DNA of 64,000 bases, taken from positions 1 through 64,000 of the forward strand of contig NADL03000460.1 in the NCBI GenBank assembly GCA_002205965.3, in the 5' to 3' direction. A program made the position numbers and the translations under genes. The notes under the pieces are model-generated. The model did no database searches. It was not told where the DNA came from and saw nothing but the letters and a program-made list of their open reading frames with translations. This document shows, piece by piece, positions 11,639 to 22,653 of the stretch (positions are counted from its first letter, which is position 1; each line of letters begins with the position of its first letter). The stretch comes from Kappaphycus alvarezii (taxonomy: Eukaryota; Rhodophyta; Florideophyceae; Gigartinales; Solieriaceae).

Positions 11639-13510
11639 TCAGACGGTTGCCTTCCCTTGGGTGTGGACTTGAGCTTTCTTCCCCATAACTTTTTCAAACA
11701 CATCACCCACGAAGAAATACGGAGTAACCCAAAGCAAACTGCACCGCAAAAATGAATATTTCTTCGTTAGAAACCAGCTGCTTGGGAAGCATCAATGAGT
11801 ACATGTAAACCGACTTACCCGTAGTAGGCTGGTGTTGCGTTCTGTGTAACCAAATTCAAATGTAAGCAAGCTCAAGAAAGTTACGATGGTCAATTATTCG
11901 AAACGACAGCCTCCGCCGAAAACAAGCTGCCAAGAGGAGAAAGGCATAATACTTACCAAATTACCATAACCCTGGATGGTGAAGGAGTGATCAAGAATGG
12001 GCTCCAAAGCTGATAAGCCCGTAAGGCTAATAAAATCAGCAAAAGAAACTGAGAGGACATCAAGAGCTCCGACTGCCGATCCAGCTTCCCTTGTCGGAAA
12101 GACTTCTAAAGCGTGCTTTATAACCGAAAATATCTTTTCGACATGACCTATTGAGTAAACAGGGAGACCGCCATCATCTCGGCACCTTGACTCCACTTCA
12201 TCAACTGAATCGCTCTTAGGTTTTGACAGGCACCTTATTCTTTCAGCTCGAAGCGCACAGAGGACGTAATCAGTATTTTTCGCGAAGTTATGAGCAGAAG
12301 GGGGTTCTTTAGGCATGGGATCACGAGGACCCATACCCATGATTGCTAAATGAATGGAAATGTATCGTAATGTCGCTTTCATAATGCTTGGCATCACTGC
12401 ATCCGCTGAAATGGATGTTTTCAGGCGACACCACGAGTTGTAATCAAGAACAGCCCCCAATTGACACTTCGGTTTGATTTTGCTGTCATGTATGCTCATG
12501 AATTCGGATTTCACGTCGTCAATAGGTAAGGTTTCTCCAATACTGTACCCTTCCAACACTTCAAGCAGCGGAAAGTAAGCAGCGGAAAGGTAGCACGTCC
12601 CTAATTCAGCGGGTATCATCAATTTCCGGTCACTTTTGCCAACAGGAATGTGTATGGTCTTTGATTTTCCTCCGTAACGATCTGAGGATTCAAAGATCAC
12701 GAAATTGCGGTATCCTTTCTTCACAAGTTGTTGGGAGGCAAAAAGGATCCCGGAAGGCCCAGCTCCTAACACTGCGATCCTTGCATTCCGGTCTTGGGGA
12801 AACTTATCGACAATGTAGGGTTGTTTCATGAGCATGGCTTGATAGAGATAGCAGTGGAGAACAGATTCAAAACAAGTAAACGAAGATATATAAAGGGTTC
12901 CATTTTTGGCCTGGCCTTCAATAATCTTCCACGGCATTCCCTCCATCAAATGTTCGGTACCAAAATGGGGAAAATAGTCAACAGTCAGCTTGCATGCAGG
13001 TTCCGATTCATGCATGAACGACTTATCCCAATTAACCCATGAATACTCTTCCAAACCGCAATAAACTTTCTTCATCTGTTGATCAAAGACTTTCCCTGTT
13101 TCATCTTTGTTGATCCCATGAAAAGGCCTATCCTCAATATGGTATCTGGTGATCCATGAAGAGTCAGCTGGTAGATCTTCAGAGTTCTTGCAGCGTGTCA
13201 TAAGCTCGTCGCGATAGGCATACATGCCTCCATCTCGTTCTGACAGAATATCGGTGCTGATTCGAACCTTGGACCTCCTGTGGTTTTGATTTCCCATACC
13301 ATCACCAGTAAACTTAACATTGACAAGTGCTGTGTGAAACGTTGACGAAACCAAAGCTTGATTGATAAAATTTTCCAGATCTGTCCTTTCCTCAATTTCG
13401 ACCATCCTTGGGTCGCAGGCGATCACGACGAAGTCAAAAGTTTCAGTCCTTTCGTTTCCACCTTGACTAGAGGATGAAATCGTAACTTTCTCCGGAACGG
13501 AGACCACCAT
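11639..13510 (-). CDS. FAD-dependent oxidoreductase (amine-oxidase-like), family halves in permuted order
   Basis: Host-type gene on the minus strand. Exon 1 is 13,510-11,957 (518 codons). Intron 1 is 11,956-11,842 (GTAAGT...CACAG) and exon 2 is a 23-nt micro-exon, 11,841-11,819. Intron 2 is 11,818-11,778 (GTAAGT...AAGCAG, 41 nt). Exon 3 ends with TGA at 11,641-11,639, giving 571 residues. Residues 249-254 are the Rossmann dinucleotide motif GAGPSG, with ESSDRYGGK at 274-282, so it binds FAD. Splicing turns QGYGNL into QGYGNLNATPAYYG, as expected for flavin amine-oxidase-like proteins. Oddly, residues 1-235 look like the family's C-terminal half (FDFVVIACDP at 25-34, and a CFESV segment near 213 that normally lies close to the end), and they precede the Rossmann domain in the same frame. 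An in-frame stop lies just before ATG 13,510. Its substrate is unknown. The 3' end abuts LINE copy 1. It could be a permuted gene, the middle of a tandem two-domain protein, or a rearranged pseudogene. Confidence 0.65.
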
Positions 13511-13781
13511 GGTCGCTCAGTTCGGCTAAGCTCCGGAATGGTTGACGACTTCTTGATTTTGGCAGGGATCCAGTTGTTGAGAACACTTCTTTTTGAACTT
13601 GGCTGGGGGAGTGACACTGAAGATTTCAAGTTGCAATGGATGTCGGGAAAGGAGGTTTTTGTTGGTTTCGAGGCGAGGAGATGCGGGATGTCTTCCTGAA
13701 CAGGACAAGAAGGTTCAAATCCAGTGGTGATTTTCCATCAGTACCAGTAATGAATACAGTAGTCACCAAGTGTTATTTAAA

Positions 13782-13791
13782 CCTTTTTATA
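13782..13791 (-). promoter_or_regulatory. TATA-box-like element upstream of the FAD gene
   Basis: On the minus strand this reads TATAAAAAGG, about 270 bp upstream of ATG 13,510. The position suits a core promoter followed by a leader of about 240 nt, or by a short upstream exon. No other promoter element is evident. Confidence 0.3.
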
Positions 13792-13799
13792 CGACACCC

Positions 13800-14600
13800 G
13801 CTTTTGGCCTAAAACTGTTGTAGATGGTAAACGTTCTAATAGATAGGTTGAAACGTAAAGGAATAGAGCTAGTAAACTTGCAAACGCACATATTCAAACG
13901 TTTCGTGCGGGAAGTAAGGAATACCGTACGTTCCCAGAGAATTGACCATAATTTGAATGTTAGCTATGGATACCCGTCCAATGAAGAGGGTTTTACAATA
14001 CAAAACGGCTGCACGAATACGGAGATAAGTCCACTTCGCATTATTTTGAAATAATTTATTCACAACCTTCCCCGGAACTCTAGTCTCTAGATGTGCAAAA
14101 GTACTACCAAAAACCATTTCCCGGAGCAATTCATCTTGGAAAGGACTGTTAGGAGATAATCCAAAAAATTATCCAATCACATCTTTCCCGTGTCGGGAAA
14201 TGACCGTTTGACATTTCTAATCAGTAAGACGTTCAACATTTCAAGTACATGCACACTACATACTATACAAGTTCATTGGGTATCAGCCATGTTATCTGTT
14301 ACAGTAAATGGGCCCCTGAGTTCCCCTCTTCAAAATATCCTTCCATTCTGGCGGTTGTCGTTCTTGCCATATGGAAGAGAAACAAAATTTAGGTTTGAAA
14401 TACTAGTAAATTTTTCTTTAGGGTTAAACAAAGCGAAACCTATTTTTCAATCATTAGAAGACCCAAAGCTTTCCCTTGCCCACTCGTGAGATTGGCGGAA
14501 ATTTTGGGTGTTTTTACTGTTGGAAGGAATAATATTATTCGATCTAATCCTCAAATCAAAGGTAGGAAAATTTAATTCAGCCCTAATTTTTTTGTCATCA
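13800..14600. other. Intergenic, nothing recognised
   Basis: AT-rich, with short frames on both strands that match nothing I know. Confidence 0.3.
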
Positions 14601-14609
14601 TCATCTTGT

Positions 14610-15065
14610 GATGGTGATTAGCCCCTATCTTCCCTCGAAGCCGCCCCTATCACACACACTCACGAAGACATCTATGGGCAGGCGTGAGCTGGGCGCGCGG
14701 GCGAGGTTAGTAAGAGCTCGGGTTTTGCGACTAATTTGGACCTATTGCATGTGGACTTTGCTCCGTGGGCTCCCAACAGGGACAATCCCCCGGTCAATCA
14801 GTCGTCTCTACCAAACACCTCACGCCCGTCACTATCTGGTGATGGGCAGCCCCTATCTTCCCTGGAAGCCGCCCCTATCACAAATACCCCCGAAGGCGTC
14901 AACGGGCAGACGTCAACTGGGCGCGCGGGTGAGGTTATTGCGAGGACGGCGATGGCCACCAGCCTGGCTCTTGCGGGTCCGTACGGAACTATGCACCTCT
15001 TGGGCCCTTTGAAATGGATGGATTGGTGTGACTTCAACTCTGAAGACGGCGACGGCGTCGATGAC
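14610..15065 (+). repeat. Two-unit in-frame duplication, 228-bp period
   Basis: The block 14,610-14,709 recurs at 14,838-14,937 with no gap in the alignment. The period is 228 bp (76 codons), so the reading frame is kept. Both copies encode PLSSLEAAPIT...GRAGEV, and similarity fades some 14 residues further on (ATNLDL versus ATSLAL). The second unit lies in an open frame running 14,736-15,116 that ends in an acidic stretch. The first unit has stops in that frame. The product is unrecognised and may be a decayed host gene. Confidence 0.6.
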
Positions 15066-15119
15066 GCAGTTGACCAAGCAGAGAAGCTGGACCTTGCCGA
15101 GGCGGTGGTTCAGTAAGTA

Positions 15120-15984
15120 GCGACGATGAGTGGCGGTCTGCCGCACATGTTAACTCGTATTTACGACGTAGTCAGTATCTCGATAACTCCGGAACTTAGC
15201 CGTACTTATCTTTCAAATGTAAACCACCCAAACATTTCCCCTATTTTTCTGTTGAGGAACTGTTTCTGTCGTTTAGTATTTAAAAGGTAGTGTACGGGTC
15301 GGCTGTCCCCCAACATACTGTACTGTACACATGTTCAAGATAATGGAGGGGTTTGAATTTATTCTCTTTGCAACAAAGTTTGGCTCTGGAAGAAACGCTA
15401 GTTTCCTTTTAAGTCCTTCTCCCATTACTAATTCAGCATATCTTTTCGAACGGCCCAGACCCGTTCCTTTTTTCTCATTTCCTTCTCTCTAAACTCCGTT
15501 TAGATTCCCCTCGCTAGAAGGGTCAAACGAAGAAGTAAACTGCCCCATCATTCCCATCTTTTTGAATCGATCATGGTTGTCTAAAGAAGTTTAGGATGGA
15601 TCGAATAAATCGCCTAAGAATAAAACACCCAGACCTTCTCCCCGTTTTTAACTGTCGACTCCCATAGCTCGACATACGGGCGGGGAAAGTTCTAGACCAG
15701 TCCGAAAATTTCACGTTTCAGATAATACAGACCGAACCGGCACTAGCTTTTAACTTTCTTTTTTTCCTTATGAGGAATCAGCAACAAAGTTGCCCTTACT
15801 CTTAATGTATTAATATTCATAGTCAAGTTCTTTCATATTTGCATAAAATCGACTATCTGGCTTGTATAAGAGTTAAAGTTGTCTAAGTATCCAAATATTT
15901 TAACAGGTGATGATCATTTTTAATCGTAAGTTTTGAACCATGGAGGCATGGTGGCTGATACATTGTAACTTCTGGATATTATTT
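15120..15984. other. Intergenic, nothing recognised
   Basis: AT-rich, without a supported gene or repeat. Confidence 0.3.
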
Positions 15985-16107
15985 GGCATGCTGCGCGGGA
16001 TGAGCTGGCATGCTGCGCGGGATGAGCTAGCATGCTGCGCGGGATGAGCTAGCATGCTGCGCTGGATGAGCTAGCATGCTACGCTGGATGAGCTGGTATG
16101 CTGCGCT
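15985..16107 (+). repeat. 22-bp tandem repeat, about 5.6 units
   Basis: Five full units begin at 15,985, 16,007, 16,029, 16,051 and 16,073, with a partial unit to about 16,107. The core is GCATGCTGCGCGGGATGAGC, and GCATGC is itself palindromic. Units differ by one to three bases. It is a minisatellite in an AT-rich setting. Confidence 0.9.
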
Positions 16108-16342
16108 AGCTGCGCTGTCACTGTAGTTACAATTTTATTTTCAATTATTTTTAGAGGGATGCTTTGCGCCGTACTGCAGCGGTGCAGATACGTATGGCAC
16201 ACAGGTACCGTATAGGTGCTACAAATTGTTAGGGTTGAGAGCTCTACATAAGGGGCTGTTTGCATGAAATAGGAGGAGTACTTGTGAGCCAGCATACCCG
16301 AGCGGGGTGCTCAGCAATTTAAGTCGCACAAAAAGCATAAAG

Positions 16343-16609
16343 CAAGTTGGCAGAAAACTTCAAGTCAAGTCCCGAGTGGTAGGAAGTTGAGAGTCAACTT
16401 CAGACCCAAGATCCATTTTTCTTACGCGGGTCACAGAGCAGCATTAGTAGACCCTGCCCCTTCCATATTTGCTTGTAGCCCTCTCAACTCTCTTCAACTC
16501 CCTTTTGTGAGTTCAACTATACCACGGTAGCACTTTTGTCGCTTGCAACACCTCTTTCTTTGGGTAGTTGGCTCTGAGTATCTCTTCTCCCGACGATTTA
16601 CCCCTATTA
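16343..16609 (+). repeat. Element A 5' LTR, 5'-truncated
   Basis: Starts inside the conserved GCAAGTTGGCAG segment and runs through the TATACCACGG and CGACGATTTACCCC blocks shared by all LTRs here. It ends just before TTTGGTACTCTTGTGGAGG, the primer-site position. U3 is absent. Confidence 0.8.
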
Positions 16610-16611
16610 TT

Positions 16612-16630
16612 TGGTACTCTTGTGGAGGGG
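16612..16630 (+). promoter_or_regulatory. Primer-binding-site position, element A
   Basis: TGGTACTCTTGTGGAGGGG follows the LTR end by two bases and recurs at the same place in element D (57,345). The leading TGG fits pairing with a tRNA CCA end. I could not assign the tRNA. Confidence 0.5.
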
Positions 16631-19600
16631 ATTTTCTCCGAAGCATTCGAGCTGTGGAATATTACGGAACAATTCAGGGTAATTTCTTTTCTGTAACCAG
16701 CGATCTCAACGCTGCTCGTATAACGTTCACTGGGGGCAAAACTGAAGACATTGAGGAGTTTCTCTATACATATGTTAATGTTTTGATTCGTGAGAAGAAC
16801 GATGAAGAGAAGGCCGCAAGTTTCGTTGCCTATCTTTATCGTGACGCAAAGCACAAATATAAGGCCAAGTTTATCGACGGGTGGTCTCTTAGCGGGAATG
16901 GGCGTAACTGCAGTGAGGTATGTGAGTGGCTTTTAAAAAAATATGCTAAGGAGGTAGAATCAGATGACATGATTCGTACCGCCACACAGGCCCCGCTCAA
17001 CTTGGACGGTTTGTTAAACTCATTGGTATACTTTTGTGATCTCTATGAAAAGGCTGGGTTCAACGCCCAAGCCAAGTACAGAATGCTGCGTAAGGGGGCC
17101 ACGGGGGACAAGCGGCTCTCCGATTTACTCCTCATCAAGGGCCCTCACACTTTTAATGAACTCAAGGGTACCATAGTAGAATTTGTCAAAAACTCGGAGA
17201 CATTTCATTCACTGAGTGAGGTACCCAGGGAAACCCGTACATCGATGTCTATCGTACATCATGGAAAAAATTATCGAGGGCCGGCTACTAGTGCAGCGGC
17301 ACCAGAATCTGTCAGGAGCGATGTCAAAAACTTGGAAAAACGGCTGAGAACCCGATTCGGTAATTGACTTGACATGATTACCTCGCAGTTGGAAAGCCTT
17401 ACTCTTACCATTAAGAAGAACCAGCCTGGGGCCCCAACGGCCACAGAAGGCTGTTCCAACTGCCTCAAGCCAGGACGCTTTGCAAATAGGTGTTTTGATA
17501 ATCCACATAGAAACACTCGTTGTGGAAAGTGCCGTCGATATGGGCATCATGAAAGTAACTTCTGGTCTAAAGACAACAGAAGAGCAAATTTATCGGGCGC
17601 GAGGAGCGAATCAAGACCAGAGGTGAAAAGCTTACAAAACAGAAATGATCAAAGGTTGACGGACGCCGGTAACGTATCCATCGCTGAAGAAATCAGTAAA
17701 GTCAATGTGACAAAAAGGGATGGGGAAGGGAACGTTTTATCGAAAAAACCTAGGCTAGATCATGGAATGATGGAGCATATCCCAGGACGTGTACCTCCTC
17801 GGACGAAGAGGTCTGATCGAGTTGTTCCAGGAGTTGAAATCACTCCGGCCAGGAAAACAAAAAAGAATAAGAAATGTAAGAGTATTCCGAAGGGCGTACT
17901 AGAGTATGTGAAGAAGTACAATTCGGTAGCTAAGCTTGCATCGGCCCCAACTGGGATAACGTTTGGTCAGCTTTTGAGGGGTGACACAGAGGATGCGAGA
18001 AAAGAACTCAAAAAAATTTTAATGTCTAATAAGTCCGCGAATGGAAAGAAGTTGTTTCTTCAATCGGCGTCGACAGCGCCAAGACGTCTTAAGCTGGTAC
18101 CAGTCAATGTATTGGGAATGAAAACCCAACATCTTTTTGATTCGGGCGCTGTTCCGAACCTCATTTCAGAAAGTTTGGTGACATATCTAGGTCTCGAAAA
18201 TATTCCAACTACTCGAAGAATAGCTGTTGCGGATGGATCCGTATCAAAATGCATGGGCACTGTTGACAATGTTTCCGTGTTCTTTGGGACTCTAAAGTTG
18301 ATGTAGACTTTCTTATCATGCCTGATCTACCTTTCGATAAAATTACTGATTTCCCTACCATGGAAAGACTTGGAAAATGCATTGAATTTGGAAATTAAAG
18401 CGTTTCAGTTCATATAGACGGCAGAACCGTGAAAATGCCTCTGGACTCTGACAAAAGTATACACCCGGAAGATTTGAGAGAAACGGAGACTGAGAATTAC
18501 ATTTCTAGCTATGACAGCGAAGATTCCGAACTAAAAATTTCAGAAGTAGAACCAGGGTACGCTCGAGGGATAATGAACATTTCATGGGATGATTATGATT
18601 CTGGGTTTGAGACAGATGACGAATGGAATTCTAGGGTAGGTTTCAGACCTTAATTTGTTTCCTTTTGCGATAATATCGAATCGAAGGACGGCATTCAGAG
18701 CATGAAAGAAGATTACCTTTGCAAAGATAATAAGAATATGTCGATTTCCATATATGAAGATATGAGAATGCCAGAAGAGTTCCTTCAAGCTATGGAGGGT
18801 AAGTATCAAGAAGAAAAAGCGCGCAAGATGGAAGAAATTTAAGAAAAAGTACAGAACCTTCCCGCGCCCGCATCAAAAAATATATACAACATATAAACAT
18901 CTTCCGAAGTAATTGCATGGAGCGTTTCAGATCTGAGACAATCAAGTGTACCGGTCACTTACTCATTCGAACTTACCGACACTCAACCAATACACCATAG
19001 GCCTAGACGTTAACTGCCGAAATATGACTAACTTATCTCAGAAAATGTTGCAAGTATGCTAGAAAATGATGTTATTCGGCCAGTCTCATCCCCATGGTCA
19101 CTTCCAGTTGTGATAGCACCAAAGAAAGATGGAAAGCTTCGCTTTTGTGTGCGACAGTTGAACCAAAGAATGATACCTGATCGATTACCGATTTAAAATA
19201 TGGAGGAAATACTCGTGGACTTGAAGGACGGGGGATACTTCACCTCAATTGACCTTTACACTGGCGGTTGGCAGATTCCGTTGAATGAAAAATGTACAGA
19301 AAACAACTTTTACCAGCAAAGCCGGTACTTTCGTGTTCGAAGTGATGCCTTTTGGTCTCATGAATGCACCAGCTACATTCCAAAAAATGATGATGAGCAA
19401 GGTTTTGAAAGGACTTCCATTTGCAAGAGTTTATATCGACGATGTGGTAATATTCTCAAAAACCTTGGATCAGCTCATATCGCATGTCAAGACAGTTGTG
19501 GATAGGATATCGACATATAGCCTGAAAATTAAGTTGAGAAAATGCTTCTTTGGGAAAACTTCTCTCCAATTACTCGGTCATATCGTCGATCAGGAGGGAA

Positions 19601-21411
19601 TTAAATTTGATCCAGATAAAACGAAAAAAATCAAGTTGACACCAAGGCCTGCTTCGAAGACGGAGGCTCGAAGCTTCTTAGGACTTGCCTCATATTAGCG
19701 AAGATTTATCAAAGATTTCGCCAAAACATCAGCACCGCTACATGCCAGTACTACGAAGAACGGAAATTTCTAATGAAGCAAGGAAATCCAAACTACATTT
19801 GGGGAGCTTAATGATAAGCTATGTGTACCGCCCAGTGCTCATGTATCCAGATTTCAAGAGACCATTTCTTGTGAAAACAGATGCCTCAGAACGGCCGTTG
19901 GGTGCCACTTTGTCCCAAATAGATGAATACGGAACAACTTTGTTCAATTCGCAAGTTGTACTTTGAACGATGCGGAAAAGAGATACTCAGTCTGCGAGAA
20001 AGAAGCACTAGCCGTCGTATTCGCACTGAAAAAGTTTCGCGTGTACCTTTTATCACTCGAAAAATTTGTCTTGATAACTGATCACCGGGCATTTAAGACT
20101 GCATTCCAAAAGAAAGATGTGCATCACCGCTTAGCTCGATAGCTCGAAATTTTCGCGGAATATCGGTTTGAAATTGTGTATTGATCCTGGCGCAATAACC
20201 AGCCTGCTGATTACCTATCCCGCTTGAGGGATCCAATGAATCCAAATGAAAAAGCTTCCGAGGACATCATGGGAGTTGCCTAGGTGCAAGTGCCTAACGA
20301 TAGCGGGTACGAAGCCAATATTAATGGACCAATGAAATTCCTTGATTGATTAGAAATGAAAAAAGTTGATCTTGAACACAAAAAATTGGGTAGGAGGGAA
20401 TCAAAAGGCTTTTACATTGTCGAATGGGAAACTCTTCCGACACACAAAAGCCGGTCCTCGACTAGTGGCCCCTTTGAAAGAAAGGATGAAGATCTTGAGG
20501 ACTTTTCATGATGCGTTAGGGCACTGGGATCTCGAAACAACCAAAAATTCATTACGGAAAGATTCTGGTGGCCCATTATCCACAACGACATCTATAGTTT
20601 CGTGAAAAGCTGCGGCAAATGTCAAAAACTCACTCCGATACGAAAGTATAAGATAACTCTAGGTTTTGCAGTTTCTGGTCTTTTCGAAACCTTCTCAATC
20701 GACTTTGCCGGCCCATTCAAGGAAACCTCTTCCGAAAAAAAATATCTCCTTATAGGGGTGGAACATCTTACTGGATGGCCAATAGCAGTTGCAGTTGAGG
20801 AGGAAAATACTGAGGTGGTCCTGAGATTCATCGAAAAAGAAATAATTGAACCGTTTGGTCTTCCAAAAAAGATCATCTCCGATAACGCTCTTTGTTTTAT
20901 TGCAATTTCACTGCTTCATTTTCTGGAAGAGAAAGGGACTCGGTTGAAGACAGTTCTCGCATACGCTCCTATGTCAGACGGGAACGCGGAGAGGATGGTT
21001 GGAACCATCAAGTGAGCAATATCGAAAACTATGTCGGAGAATGAAATCCAGTGGGAAGATGCCTTAACAAAAGTGTTATACGGCTATCTTCGAAGAAGAA
21101 GAAGAATTTTAAGCCCACCATTCGAAGTAATGTACGGAAGGGCTCCAAGAATGTCAAAAAGAGACATCGAAATAAATGATATCGATGAAAAGAGTAAAGA
21201 AGTCGAACTACTGGCAACAGAAGGCTGAAGATCACACCGAGCCCTAACGAAGACAAGAAAGGAGGGTGCAGAGCCTCCAGTGTAAAGTTTTTCAGTCAGC
21301 TCTAGAGTACTGTAGTACATGGCAAAGCAATGACGCTGGGTGTGACATGGCCGGCCTTTCAAACAAAGTACTCGAACCCTTGCATCGTCTCGGAGGAAAG
21401 ACACCCGCATT

Positions 21412-22617
21412 ATGAGCTCTGTTCAAGCTCAGAGAAGAGATCAAGGAGGGCCATCCATGCACGTCGTCTGGTCCCTTACCATCAGAGGCCTGAAGAATTC
21501 CTTCTCACACAGGACTATGCGCAACCACGGTACATACTCATCTTTAACTATAGAATGATTCCTATGGGAGGAAAAAGGGCCTGGGAATGGATCATCTCGA
21601 TTACAAGGGAATACTACGAAATCCACGTAATCATCCATTTCTACAATAATATATGCCTATGTTTTCGTACGTTGAACGGACCATTGCTACTCGAAGAAGA
21701 TTTCCGACTATTACTAAGAGTTCTATTTTCATTCCAAAACGGCAGGCTCACGGAAGCAGGTCCAGAGTTCGTGGAGGTACAATATCATTACTTTATAGGA
21801 AATAATGGGAGAGTAGCTATCGGAGACTTGTCGAAAACCTATCTAAACGTTATCCGCCAGATTTACGTATTTCTGAAGAACAAAAAAGATGTATAACTGT
21901 GAGGTTAAAGCTTACCCCCTGATATAAAATATCGACTGGTCCCATATCTCATATAGGAACCTTACGTTTCTCCACCAAGGAACAAGAGCTCAGCTGAAGA
22001 CCAAGATCCTCCCAAGACCGTCATAATGATACAAGTAGGACCATCCAGTTATCGGGGCGAATCATCAAAAAGGGCAAGGCGTTGAGAGCAACGAGAAAAG
22101 TCACCAAGGAGATCACCTCAAACACCACCTAGTCTCCCAGGTGGAAACTATGCCTCTTTAATTGTTAGACCTGTACCAACTAGACGTTGGCTTCTGAAAA
22201 TGACAGAGGACGCTCGAGAAGCAGAAGTAATTTCCATTTTTCCCATTAGTATTTGCATGTGAATCCAAAGCATTCACGGGGAACACCTTACTCATAAGGA
22301 ATCAGTCCTTACGTTAAGAGTTTTTTTCTCCTTCAGATACTCGTTTCTGGACCGGTTGCCAGAGAATTTCGCATACTACATATACTACCTAACATTTGAA
22401 AGGTTTGGAGAAGTGAAACAAGAGGAGCTCATTAGAGACCTCTATGAAACCATACGCAGGATATATGAAACTCTCGACCGAGGGGCAGAGCCGGTCATTA
22501 CACGGTACAAACTTTCTCACCATATTGGAAATCAGTTACTGCCCTATCCATTGAGTCAACCATATAGTCTCCCCGATGAATAGATTGAACTACCAAAGGA
22601 ACAGCTGGAGCATTGAA
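21412..22617 (+). mobile_element. Element A ORF3 region (duplicated-domain protein), broken
   Basis: Homologous to the whole-looking ORF3 of element B. Both domain repeats are recognisable (GGKRAWEWIISIT near 21,570; YYIYYLTFERFGEVK near 22,380). The region overlaps the end of pol and stops shortly before the purine-rich tract and 3' LTR. It is broken, with a few breaks. Confidence 0.7.
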
Positions 22618-22653
22618 GACGAGCCGGGACGATCGTCTTTGAGCGGGAGGGCA

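Noticed and set aside
15985-16107. CRISPR-like array
   Set aside because: Units are contiguous with no spacers, and the context is eukaryotic. It is a minisatellite.
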